From: Pseudomonas zanjanensis | GTDB taxonomy: Bacteria > Pseudomonadota > Gammaproteobacteria > Pseudomonadales > Pseudomonadaceae | Assembly (NCBI RefSeq): GCF_014268745.2 | Contig: NZ_JABWRB020000002.1 | Location: 620,001 to 684,000, forward strand | DNA: 64,000 nucleotides | Direction: 5' to 3' | In this document: piece after piece, positions 26,533 to 34,219 of the stretch | How the letters are laid out: each line of letters begins with the position of its first letter | Position numbering within the stretch: position 1 is the first letter of the stretch | Notes under the pieces: model-generated | What the model saw: only the letters and a program-made list of their open reading frames with translations | Databases searched by the model: none | What the model was told of the DNA's origin: nothing | Position numbers and translations under genes: made by a program

Positions 26533-27552
26533 ATGCGTGTATTCATTTTCCTGGCCGTGCTGTTGTTCGGCCTGCCGTCGATGGCGGCGGCTCGTTGTGA
26601 TGTCAATGTTGCAACTCAACATGTCGACCTGGATCAGGTCAGCCTGGCTTACCAAAGCATTGGCCGTGCCTCGGATCCTGCCTTGCTGTTGGTGATGGGC
26701 CTGGGCGGGCAACTGATCCATTGGCCGGACGAAGTGGTGGTCGCCCTGTGTGAGCAGGGTTTCCGGGTGATTCGCTACGACAACCGCGATGTTGGCCTGT
26801 CCACCTGGCGCCAGGCGCCCGGCAGCGCCAACCTGACGTTTGAAGCCCTGCGCTACAAACTCGGCTTGCCCGTGGCCGCGCCGTATACCCTGACGGACAT
26901 GGCCGACGACGGGCTGGGGCTGATGGATGCCTTGCAGGTGCAGCGCTTCCATGTGCTGGGCGCGAGCATGGGCGGGATGATCGCCCAGCACATGGCCGCC
27001 ATGGCGCCTGAGCGGGTTGAAAGCCTGACCCTGATCATGACCAGTTCCAGTGCCGCCGGCTTGCCCGCGCCCAGCGAAAGACTGGTGCAGCTGTTGTCCC
27101 GACGCGGTGCGCCGAATCGCGAAATGGCCCTTGAACAGCAAGCCGATCTACTGGCCGCGTTGGGCAGCCCGGTGGTGATGGACGATCGCCAGGCCTTGCT
27201 GCATCAGGCCGCCGTGGCTTATGACCGGGCCTTCAATCCTGAAGGCGTGAAGCGCCAGATCATGGCGATCATGGCCGAGCCGAGCCGGGTGGCCCTGCTC
27301 AATCAACTGCGGGTGCCGACCCTGGTCGTCCACGGCACCGCCGACCCTTTGCTGCCGGTGATGCACGGCGTGCACTTGGCGGCGCACATCCAAGGCAGCC
27401 AACTGAAACTAATCCCGGGCCTGGCCCATCGCTTCCAGGACGCGTTCAAGGCGCCCTTGCTGGGGGCAGTGTTGCCGTACCTGCAGCAGCACCGTGAAGA
27501 CACTTCGCACTGGGCGCAGATCGAGCCGGCGCAGGCGCCGAATCTGCTTTGA
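26533..27552 (+). CDS. Exported alpha/beta hydrolase
   Basis: A 339-residue protein with a Sec signal (about 1-20, ending AAAR) and an alpha/beta-hydrolase fold. Nucleophile elbow GAS145MGG, oxyanion region [11 protein letters not shown], acid in [10 protein letters not shown], and histidine in IPGLAHRFQ complete the triad. Family members cleave esters, lactones or other small substrates; the substrate is unknown. No strong ribosome site is seen before the ATG. Palindrome pairs bound it on both sides, so it is probably monocistronic. Confidence 0.83.
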   Translation: MRVFIFLAVLLFGLPSMAAARCDVNVATQHVDLDQVSLAYQSIGRASDPALLLVMGLGGQLIHWPDEVVVALCEQGFRVIRYDNRDVGLSTWRQAPGSANLTFEALRYKLGLPVAAPYTLTDMADDGLGLMDALQVQRFHVLGASMGGMIAQHMAAMAPERVESLTLIMTSSSAAGLPAPSERLVQLLSRRGAPNREMALEQQADLLAALGSPVVMDDRQALLHQAAVAYDRAFNPEGVKRQIMAIMAEPSRVALLNQLRVPTLVVHGTADPLLPVMHGVHLAAHIQGSQLKLIPGLAHRFQDAFKAPLLGAVLPYLQQHREDTSHWAQIEPAQAPNLL

Positions 27553-27585
27553 TGGAACACTTTTTCTAAGGTCCTGCCCGGCTTT

Positions 27586-27728
27586 TGTGGCGAGGGAGCT
27601 TGCTCCCGCTGGGCCGGTCCGACGCTTCGGGCGCAGCAGCCCCAACATTTCATGCCTTGATCTATTTTGAGGTTGAAACATTTTGGGACCGCTTCGCGCT
27701 CCAGCGGGAGCAAGCTCCCTCGCCACAA
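27586..27728. repeat. REP-type palindrome pair, family A
   Basis: TGTGGCGAGGGAGCTTGCTC and mirror GAGCAAGCTCCCTCGCCACA, ~95 bp between, in the gap between the convergent hydrolase and LysR genes. Confidence 0.9.
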
Positions 27729-27745
27729 AAGCACCTTGCGAGCAT

Positions 27746-28627
27746 TCAACGTGTTTGAGCCTGCTCCACCAACCACCCCATCAACTCCTGTAAAGGCCCC
27801 GAGGCCTGGGGCTTGCGCGGGTGCACCAGGTGATAGCCCAGGCCGGTCTTGACCTTCAGCTCGAACGGCATCACCAGTCGGCCGGCGCTCAGGTCGTCGC
27901 CGATCAGCGACCAGTCGCCAATCGCCACGCCAGTGCCCTGGGAGGCCATGGACATCGCCAGGTCCAGGGTTTCGAAGTGCTGGCCCTTGCTGACATTGCT
28001 TAAATGCACATCGGCCGCCGCCAGCCAGGCGTTCCAGTCGCGCTGGTCAAGGGCCGGGTGCAACAGCAGGTGGTGTTGCAGGTCGGCGGGATCATGCAAC
28101 GGCACCAGGCCTTCCAGGACCGGGCGCGAGCACACGGGCGTCAGTTGCTCATCGAACAGGTGCAGGCACGCCAGCGAGGTGTCCGGCGGCGGGCCATAGA
28201 CCACCGCGGCGTCGAAGGCTTCGCGCTGGAAATCCACGCCGTGCCTGACGGTAGTGGTCAGCTCCACCGGCACGTCCGGTCGTTCCTTTTGCCACTGCAA
28301 CAAACGCGGCAGTAGCCAGCGCATCACACAGGTCGGGGCCTTGAGCCGCAGGACCTGGCGCTTCTCGCCGATCTGCTCGACCGCTTCGTCGATCAGGCTG
28401 AACACCTGCTGCACCCGTGGCAGCCAGGCCTGGCCCTCGGCGGTCAGGCTCAGGCCGCGCGCCTGGCGCCGGAACAGCGCATAACCCAAATGATCTTCCA
28501 GCCCGGCGATCTGCCGGCTCACCGCGCCCTGGGTGATGTGCAGCTGTTCGGCGGCCCGGGTGAAGTTGCAACATTGGGCCGTGATCAGAAACGTGTGCAG
28601 CGCTGGCAACGGGGGGAGTCGTTTCAT
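27746..28627 (-). CDS. LysR-family regulator (GcvA-like)
   Basis: A 293-residue LysR-type regulator beginning MKRLPPLPALHTF with the helix-turn-helix in AAEQLHITQGAVSRQIAGLE, the GcvA/AmpR-like subgroup. The ATG at 28627 was preferred to 28654 because GGAT is suitably placed and the nine extra residues are not family-like. It diverges from the decarboxylase gene at 28786 and probably regulates it. Confidence 0.85.
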   Translation of the reverse strand: MKRLPPLPALHTFLITAQCCNFTRAAEQLHITQGAVSRQIAGLEDHLGYALFRRQARGLSLTAEGQAWLPRVQQVFSLIDEAVEQIGEKRQVLRLKAPTCVMRWLLPRLLQWQKERPDVPVELTTTVRHGVDFQREAFDAAVVYGPPPDTSLACLHLFDEQLTPVCSRPVLEGLVPLHDPADLQHHLLLHPALDQRDWNAWLAAADVHLSNVSKGQHFETLDLAMSMASQGTGVAIGDWSLIGDDLSAGRLVMPFELKVKTGLGYHLVHPRKPQASGPLQELMGWLVEQAQTR

Positions 28628-28726
28628 TTCGATCCAGCCATGACGTGAGGACATGGCTAGTATGACTTTTTATCCATTGTTGGCGCCATGCCCGGACCGT
28701 TCCAATAACCCCATTCCCAAGACAGG

Positions 28727-28759
28727 AAAGGGGCCGCCGCCTGCGCTGCGCGGCCCTTT
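28727..28759 (+). other. GC-rich hairpin in the leader of the decarboxylase gene
   Basis: AAAGGGGCCGC pairs with GCGGCCCTTT (one bulged G) around a 12-base loop, 27 bp before the start codon. There is no T-run, so it is not a simple terminator. It could act in mRNA stability, attenuation or as a remnant. Confidence 0.5.
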
Positions 28760-28785
28760 ATCCGACCAGAAGAAAGGCAATGGCA

Positions 28786-30417
28786 ATGGCGACGTGCGGC
28801 GAAGTATTGGTCAAGTTACTTGAAGGTTATGGCGTGGAGCAGGTGTTCGGCATTCCCGGCGTGCATACCGTCGAGTTGTACCGCGGGCTGGCCCGTTCGA
28901 GCATCCGCCATGTGACGCCGCGGCATGAGCAGGGCGCAGGCTTCATGGCCGACGGTTACGCCCGGGTCAGCGGCAAGCCCGGCGTGTGTTTCATCATCAC
29001 CGGCCCGGGCATGACCAATATCACCACCGCCATGGGCCAGGCCTATGCCGATTCGATCCCGATGCTGGTGATCTCAAGCGTGCAGTCGCGCAGCCAGTTG
29101 GGCGGCGGCCGCGGCAAGCTGCATGAACTGCCGAACCAGTCTGCGTTGGTAGGCGGTGTCGCGGCGTTTTCCCACACGCTGATGTCCGCCGCCGAGTTGC
29201 CCGGCGTGCTGGCCCGGGCGTTCGCGGTGTTCCAGGCCGGGCGCCCACGGCCGGTGCACATTGAAATCCCGCTGGATGTGCTGGTCGAAGACGCCGATGC
29301 CTGGCTGGCCAGCGTGCCAGTGAATATCAGCCGCGCCGGTGCCGCACCCCATGCGGTCAAACAAATGGCTGGCCTGCTGGCGACGGCGCGACGGCCTTTG
29401 ATCCTGGCCGGTGGCGGGGCCATCGACGCCGCGGCCGAATTGACCGAGCTGGCCGAACGCCTCGGCGCACCCGTGGCGTTGACCATCAATGCCAAGGGCC
29501 TGTTGCCGGCGCGCCATCCGTTGTTGATCGGCTCCACCCAGAGCCTGGTGGCGACCCGTGCCTTGGTGGCCGAAGCGGACGTGGTGCTGGCCATCGGCAC
29601 CGAATTGGCCGAGACCGACTACGACATTACCTTCGCCGGCGGCTTCGAAATTCCCGGTGCGCTGTTGCGTATCGACATCGACCCGGACCAGACCGTGCGC
29701 AACTACCCGCCGCACTTGGCCTTGGTGGCCGACGCCCGCATCGCGGCCCGGGCCGTGCTCGACGAATTGGGCCGGCAACCCTTGGCCGAACGCCACGCCG
29801 ATTGGGGGCCGGCGCGTGCCGCCCGGTTGCGCGCCGAGCTTCAAGGCAGTTGGGACGCCGCGACCCGGGCCCAGACGGTGTTTCTCGACACAGTCTTGCA
29901 GACGCTACCGGAGGCGGTGTTCGTCGGCGATTCCACGCAACCGGTGTACTCCGGCAACCTCACCTTCAATCTGGAACAGCCGCGCCGCTGGTTCAACTCA
30001 TCCACCGGCTACGGCACCCTCGGCTACGCATTGCCGGCGGCCATCGGTGCCTGGCTCGGCGGCAAGGACCTGGGCCACGGCCGCCCGGCGGTGGTGTGCC
30101 TGATCGGCGACGGCGGGTTGCAGTTCACCCTGCCGGAACTGGCCAGTGCCGTGGAAGCGCGCACGCCCGTGATCGTGTTGCTGTGGAATAACCAGGGTTA
30201 CGAGGAGATCAAGAAATACATGGTCAACCGCGCCATTGAGCCGGTGGGGGTGGACATCTACACCCCGAATTTCATCGGTGTTGCCAAGGCGTTGGGCTGT
30301 TTTGCCGAGGCCATCGATGATGTGCCGTCGCTGAGGGCCGCGTTGCTGGCGGCGTGTGAGCGGCAGGGGCCTACGTTGATTGAGATCGATCAGGCGCGCT
30401 GGAAACCGACGAGTTGA
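28786..30417 (+). CDS. Thiamine-pyrophosphate-dependent 2-ketoacid decarboxylase, AruI-like
   Basis: A 543-residue ThDP enzyme of the acetolactate-synthase/benzoylformate-decarboxylase fold: PYR domain with the catalytic glutamate in RHEQGAGFMADGYAR, central domain, and PP domain with the ThDP/Mg motif GDGGLQFTLPELASA...NNQGY. The overall sequence matches my memory of Pseudomonas 5-guanidino-2-oxopentanoate (2-ketoarginine) decarboxylase, which acts in the arginine transaminase pathway. The usual partner transaminase and dehydrogenase genes are absent here, so substrate assignment is provisional. The second of two near ATGs was chosen because GAAAGG is eight bases upstream of it. Confidence 0.82.
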   Translation: MATCGEVLVKLLEGYGVEQVFGIPGVHTVELYRGLARSSIRHVTPRHEQGAGFMADGYARVSGKPGVCFIITGPGMTNITTAMGQAYADSIPMLVISSVQSRSQLGGGRGKLHELPNQSALVGGVAAFSHTLMSAAELPGVLARAFAVFQAGRPRPVHIEIPLDVLVEDADAWLASVPVNISRAGAAPHAVKQMAGLLATARRPLILAGGGAIDAAAELTELAERLGAPVALTINAKGLLPARHPLLIGSTQSLVATRALVAEADVVLAIGTELAETDYDITFAGGFEIPGALLRIDIDPDQTVRNYPPHLALVADARIAARAVLDELGRQPLAERHADWGPARAARLRAELQGSWDAATRAQTVFLDTVLQTLPEAVFVGDSTQPVYSGNLTFNLEQPRRWFNSSTGYGTLGYALPAAIGAWLGGKDLGHGRPAVVCLIGDGGLQFTLPELASAVEARTPVIVLLWNNQGYEEIKKYMVNRAIEPVGVDIYTPNFIGVAKALGCFAEAIDDVPSLRAALLAACERQGPTLIEIDQARWKPTS

Positions 30418-30432
30418 GTCGCAACGACTGGC

Positions 30433-30533
30433 CTCTTCGCGAGCAAGCCCGCTCCCACAGGGGATCTGTGGTGATCACAGATGTTGTGTTCACCGCAAAT
30501 CAAATGTGGGAGCGGGCTTGCTCGCGAAGGGGC
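30433..30533. repeat. REP-type palindrome pair, family B, reversed orientation
   Basis: Here the CGCGAGCAAGCCCGCTCCCA half comes first and the TGTGGGAGCGGGCTTGCTCG half second, the reverse of the usual order. It separates the convergent decarboxylase and AraC genes. Confidence 0.85.
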
Positions 30534-30558
30534 CGGCAAGGGCTGCACAAACCTCAGA

Positions 30559-31488
30559 TCAAACAGTCATCCGCAACCGCGCCAGATCCCTTAGCGGCGG
30601 CGCGCCGAACAACCGGCTGTACTCGCGGCTGAACTGCGAAGGACTTTCGTAACCCACCCGATACCCCGCCGCCGAAGCTTCCAGCCCTTCGGCCAGCATC
30701 AGTCGGCGGGCTTCCTGCAAGCGCAGTTGCTTCTGGTATTGCAGCGGGCTCATGGCGGTCATGGCCTTGAAGCGGTGATGCAAGGTCGAGACGCTGAGGT
30801 TCACTTCCCGGGCCAGGTCATCGATGCGCAACGGCTGTTCGAAATGACCGTTGAGCCATTTGATCGCCTGGCTGATGCGGTGGCTCTGACTGTTGGCGAT
30901 GGCAATTTCATACAGCCGATAGCCCTGCGGGCTGCGCAACAGGCGATAGAGGATTTCCCGGCGCACCAGGGGCGCGAGCATGGCGATGTCTTTCGGCGTG
31001 TCGAGCAGCCGTGCCAGGCGCAGGACGGCGTCGAGCATCGGCGTGTCCAGCCGTTCGACATACAGCCCACGCCCGGCGGGGCGGGTCGGCACGCCCAAGG
31101 GGCCGGCGTCGGCGATCAACGCGGTGATTTCCGTCGGGTCGATGTCCAGGCGCAAGGCCAGGACCGGCAGTCCGGCGGAAACGTCGGTGATGCATCCACT
31201 GAGTGGCATCGAGACCGAGACCACCAGGTAATGCAGCGGGTCGTACTGGAACGACTCATCCGCCAGGCACACCTGTTTGCTGCCCTGGGCCATGATGCAC
31301 AGCGCCGGTTGCGCCAGCACCGGGGCGAATCGATGAGGCTGGCTGTGCCGCGACAGGTTCAGCGAGCCGATGGCCGTGGCGTAGCTGCCGTCTTCGCTGG
31401 TGTTGCGGTCAATGATCGACGCCAGTTCGGCGCGCTGTTGTTCCAGGTACGTGTCCAGCGGGACGTGGGCGTGATCGAGTGGCGACAT
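30559..31488 (-). CDS. AraC-family transcriptional regulator
   Basis: A 309-residue regulator with an AraC-type N-terminal cupin-like domain (HSQPHRFAPVLAQPALCIMAQG, then YDPLHYLVVS) and a C-terminal pair of helix-turn-helices (LAREVNLSVSTLHHRFK and GYRVGYESPSQFSREYSRLFG). The ATG at 31488 has GAGGA seven bases upstream; the long open frame further 5' is non-coding in character. The target is unknown; the nearest divergent gene is the monooxygenase-like gene at 31816. Confidence 0.88.
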   Translation of the reverse strand: MSPLDHAHVPLDTYLEQQRAELASIIDRNTSEDGSYATAIGSLNLSRHSQPHRFAPVLAQPALCIMAQGSKQVCLADESFQYDPLHYLVVSVSMPLSGCITDVSAGLPVLALRLDIDPTEITALIADAGPLGVPTRPAGRGLYVERLDTPMLDAVLRLARLLDTPKDIAMLAPLVRREILYRLLRSPQGYRLYEIAIANSQSHRISQAIKWLNGHFEQPLRIDDLAREVNLSVSTLHHRFKAMTAMSPLQYQKQLRLQEARRLMLAEGLEASAAGYRVGYESPSQFSREYSRLFGAPPLRDLARLRMTV

Positions 31489-31815
31489 GCCGGAATCCTC
31501 AGGCAATAGGGAGCAATGGACAAAGCTTATGTTTGTGCAAGGCGCAGCGGTAGCCACATCCTGTTGAAAGCTTGCCTGATCCTGCACGGCGCAATGGGCC
31601 ATGACGGTGCAACGCTGCCGAAACTTGCTTGAAACCTTTTGTTTCAACTTCCCGGGTTGCCAGCGGATCGTTGGCGGATTTTGTGCGGCCGATGCGCAGG
31701 ATCGTGCAATGGGTCGGCAGGAATCGACTAACGAAGCTGGCGGCGCGGCGCTTAACCTTTGATCCTGTCGCAGCCTGTCCCCGGCTGCACAACGGATTAC
31801 CTGGGAGGGTTGAAC
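31489..31815. other. Intergenic region between AraC regulator and monooxygenase-like gene
   Basis: A 327-bp gap between divergent genes. It should hold both promoters and possibly the AraC-family binding site. I see no palindrome of family A or B, no terminator and no convincing small gene in it. Confidence 0.4.
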
Positions 31816-32169
31816 ATGACTACACACATCCCCGTCAGCCACATGGCTTTTGTCCGGGCCCGCGGCGGTTGCTCCAAGCAATTGGGTGCGCGCCTGAGCA
31901 CGCTGATCGCACCTTCGCGCCAGGCGCCCGGTTGCCTGCACTTTGCCTTGCAGCAATCGCAATGCGACGCTGATTTGTGGCTGGTGTCCGGGCTCTGGGT
32001 CAATCAGCCGTCCATGGACGCTTACTTCAATTCGCCGGCCATGGCGATTTTCGCCGAGCTGGTGCAAGACCTGGTGGTGAGCAGCCTGGATTTCCATACC
32101 TTCAGGGAAGTCTCCGCAGCCCAGGCGACCGAAGGGTGCCGGGCACAGGTACACAAACTGGCGGGTTGA
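31816..32169 (+). CDS. ABM-type monooxygenase-like protein
   Basis: A 117-residue protein resembling the antibiotic-biosynthesis monooxygenase (ABM) ferredoxin-like fold: an N-terminal strand HIPVSHMAFVRA, a middle PGCLHFALQQS segment, and SGLWVNQPSMDAYFNSPAMAIF, which matches the usual W..(E)..AF..H..S pattern. Family members act on quinones or simply bind small aromatic compounds; function here is unknown. GGAGGG stands six bases before the ATG. Confidence 0.65.
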   Translation: MTTHIPVSHMAFVRARGGCSKQLGARLSTLIAPSRQAPGCLHFALQQSQCDADLWLVSGLWVNQPSMDAYFNSPAMAIFAELVQDLVVSSLDFHTFREVSAAQATEGCRAQVHKLAG

Positions 32170-32177
32170 AGGTTTAA

Positions 32178-32199
32178 TGGCGGTCATTTTCCACCGCCA
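32178..32199 (+). other. Hairpin just upstream of the small gene at 32213
   Basis: TGGCGGT pairs perfectly with ACCGCCA around an eight-base loop. It occupies the first codons of a possible upstream ATG (32177), which argues that translation starts after it at 32213 and that the hairpin belongs to the leader. Confidence 0.5.
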
Positions 32200-32212
32200 G
32201 GATGCACAAGAC

Positions 32213-32446
32213 ATGGCACGTAAAGCCTTTGAAACCTTTGAAGCTGTTTCTGCTGTTGTTCCCAAGGAGGGCGGTGGTTACCACGCCGCCATAGCCACCA
32301 AGGCCATCGGCGGCTCAGGTGCGCCGCGCTTCAACAAGGTGCTTGAAGAGCAGACGTTCGAGACCGCCGTCAAAGCCGATGAAGCGGCAGCCCTGCAGCT
32401 GACCCACCTCAAGGGTGTCGATGACGAGGGCGGGTTGGTCTGGTAA
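32213..32446 (+). CDS. Small conserved-looking protein, function unknown
   Basis: A 77-residue protein (MARKAFETFEAVSAVVPKEG... ending GGLVW). It is soluble, with no signal or helix, and rich in A, E and V. I do not recognise a named family. AGGA lies 11 bases before the ATG at 32213; an in-frame ATG at 32177 would add 12 residues but is covered by a hairpin. Codon use resembles the surrounding genes, which supports it being real. Confidence 0.65.
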   Translation: MARKAFETFEAVSAVVPKEGGGYHAAIATKAIGGSGAPRFNKVLEEQTFETAVKADEAAALQLTHLKGVDDEGGLVW

Positions 32447-32469
32447 ATCAGCATTGATGGGAATGCTTT

Positions 32470-32562
32470 TGTGGCGAGGGAGCTTGCTCCCGCTGGGCTG
32501 CGCAGCGGCCCCTTTTTTGGTGGGCGCTGCGCACCCAAGCGGGAGCAAGCTCCCTCGCCACA
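32470..32562. repeat. REP-type palindrome pair, family A
   Basis: TGTGGCGAGGGAGCTTGCTC and mirror GAGCAAGCTCCCTCGCCACA between convergent genes. Confidence 0.9.
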
Positions 32563-32609
32563 CACACCTTCATTTCAAGTGAGCGGTGTTGTTTGCAGGA
32601 TTTTATCGC

Positions 32610-33230
32610 TTACTTCGGGCGATGCATCTTGAACAACGCCTCAGGCCCCAATTGGAAATAATCCGCCGGCCCGCCACCGCGCAAGATCGGCTCGGCGGCG
32701 GCGGTGTCGTACACCCCATCCTTCAACAGCCACTGGGCGATATGCACGGCGACCACTTCGCCGAGGATCAGCCAGCTCGGCACCCGCTCCTTGTCCGCCC
32801 GCTGCAATTGAATGATCTGCGTGACCTTGCATTCGAAGGACACCGGGCTTTCGGCGACGCGCGGTACCTGGATCACCCGTGACGGGGCCGCCGTCAGACC
32901 CGCGAGTTCGAACTCATTGACCTCGGGCGCGACCATCGCGCAGCTCTGGTTCATCTGCTCGGCGAGCGGGCGAGTGGCCAGGTTCCAGGCGAATTCACCG
33001 GTCTGTTCGATGTTGTTCAGGCTGTCTTTGCGCCCGACGCTGGAGAAACCAATGATCGGCGGCACGTAGTTGAACGCATTGAAAAAACTGTAGGGCGCCA
33101 GGTTCAGGCGGCCTTCGCCATCCTGGGATGAAATCCAGCCAATGGGCCGTGGGCCGACGATGGCATTGAACGGGTCGTGGGGCAGGCCGTGGCCGTTGGC
33201 GGGTTCGTAGAAGTGGATGTCATCGGGCAT
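32610..33230 (-). CDS. Flavin reductase-like FMN-binding protein
   Basis: A 206-residue protein of the flavin_reduct split-barrel family: VGPRPIGWISSQDGEGRLNLAPYSFFNAF is the FMN-phosphate region, followed by GFSSVGRKDSLNNIEQTGEFAWN. Such proteins reduce flavin with NAD(P)H or hold FMN for an oxygenase partner. The nearby ABM-type protein is a possible but unproven partner. No membrane segment. Confidence 0.85.
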   Translation of the reverse strand: MPDDIHFYEPANGHGLPHDPFNAIVGPRPIGWISSQDGEGRLNLAPYSFFNAFNYVPPIIGFSSVGRKDSLNNIEQTGEFAWNLATRPLAEQMNQSCAMVAPEVNEFELAGLTAAPSRVIQVPRVAESPVSFECKVTQIIQLQRADKERVPSWLILGEVVAVHIAQWLLKDGVYDTAAAEPILRGGGPADYFQLGPEALFKMHRPK

Positions 33231-33325
33231 CGGGCCGGGTCCTGAATGGGTTGAAAACGAAGGGATAGTGCAAGGGTTGGTGAGTTATTTCCAGCCGCAA
33301 GCAAAACCTGAGCACCCGATACCTT

Positions 33326-33415
33326 TGTGGGAGCGAGCCTGCTCGCGATAGCTGTCTATGACGCGCAACCGTTGCCGCGTCGGATGATGTCATCGCGAGC
33401 AGGCTCGCTCCCACA
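33326..33415. repeat. REP-type palindrome pair, family B
   Basis: TGTGGGAGCGAGCCTGCTCG and mirror CGAGCAGGCTCGCTCCCACA, ~45 bp between halves. Confidence 0.9.
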
Positions 33416-33487
33416 TTTGTTCTTCAGTGTTTTTCACTTTGTGTTCGGCTTGAGGCTGCCCGTTTTCCTGTGATCCAAAAACAACTA

Positions 33488-33507
33488 AGCCCGGCCGAGG
33501 CCGGGCT
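33488..33507 (-). terminator. Terminator of the repeat-protein gene
   Basis: A perfect nine-base stem AGCCCGGCC/GGCCGGGCT with a two-base loop; on the minus strand it is followed by TAGTTGTTTTT. It sits 20 bp after the stop. Confidence 0.8.
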
Positions 33508-33527
33508 GTGAGGGTGTGGTGATCGGA

Positions 33528-33920
33528 TTAGCTGATGGCAGCAGCGTTGGTGCGGTCGAAGCCATCTTCAGCGATTGCGCCATTGGTGCGGTCGAAGCCG
33601 TCGGCAGCGATTGCGCCGTTGGTGCGGTCGAAACCGTCGGCAGCGATTGCACCGTTGGTGCGGTCGAAACCGTCGGCAGCGATTGCGCCGTTGGTGCGGT
33701 CGAAACCGTCGGCAGCGATTGCGCCGTTGGTGCGGTCGAAACCGTCGGCAGCGATTGCACCGTTGGTGCGGTCGAAGCCATCGGCGGCGAGGGTAGAAGC
33801 GCCGGTGCGGTCGTAACCATCAGCGGCGATGGCCGCGCTGGTGCGGTCGAAACCGTCGGCAGCAAAAGTGTTGGCGGCCAGTACGGACAGGGTCAGGGCG
33901 ATGATCAGTTTGGTTTTCAT
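33528..33920 (-). CDS. Exported protein of nine DG(F/Y)DRT repeats
   Basis: A 130-residue protein: a Sec signal of 20 residues ending NTFA, then only repeats to the C-terminus. The nine units are one ADGFDRTSAAIA, one ADGYDRTGASTLA, six identical ADGFDRTNGAIA and a final EDGFDRTNAAAIS. No cysteine is present and no other domain. Each unit is acidic/basic balanced with a conserved D-G-aromatic-D-R-T core, reminiscent of calcium-binding or adhesive repeats without matching a family I can name. It has its own terminator and an AT-rich upstream region, so it is expressed alone. Function unknown. Confidence 0.8.
   Translation of the reverse strand: MKTKLIIALTLSVLAANTFAADGFDRTSAAIAADGYDRTGASTLAADGFDRTNGAIAADGFDRTNGAIAADGFDRTNGAIAADGFDRTNGAIAADGFDRTNGAIAADGFDRTNGAIAEDGFDRTNAAAIS
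33570..33785 (-). repeat. Six in-frame 36-bp tandem repeats
   Basis: Coding repeats for ADGFDRTNGAIA. The amino-acid units are identical and the DNA units nearly so (for example GCGATTGCACC versus GCGATTGCGCC), which suggests recent expansion or gene conversion and possible length variation between strains. Confidence 0.9.
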
Positions 33921-34171
33921 GGTCGTGCTCCAGAATGTTTGGCGTTAGGCGCCTTGGGTGTGGAGTTCATATTACGCTCGTTAATTTGATTAAAAAGCGC
34001 AAATAAATGCTTAAATCTATCAATTAAATAGATCTATATTGGGTTGCCACAGAACGGTCAATGAGGCCCATTGCCGGCGTATCGAATGGCGTTCTGTTGA
34101 GGGTGAGGATGGAGGTCAGGCATTAACCAGAGATTAATGTCGGATAAATCTTTGGACAGGCAGAACGAAAA

Positions 34172-34199
34172 AAGGGGCGAACCTGTAGGTTCGCCCCTT
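34172..34199. terminator. Bidirectional terminator after the permease gene
   Basis: AAGGGGCGAACC pairs perfectly with GGTTCGCCCCTT around TGTA, flanked by As on the left and Ts on the right. It lies 20 bp after the stop of the minus-strand permease. Confidence 0.92.
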
Positions 34200-34219
34200 T
34201 TGTGCGTACGACTTGGAGA

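Noticed and set aside
30559-32265. 568-residue form of the AraC regulator
   Set aside because: The 5' extension overlaps the divergent gene at 31816, and the ATG at 31488 has a good ribosome site.
33516-33989. Repeat-rich frames on the plus strand opposite the DGFDRT gene
   Set aside because: Any frame across a 36-bp repeat is repetitive. Only the minus-strand frame has a signal peptide, a matching terminator and a sensible composition.
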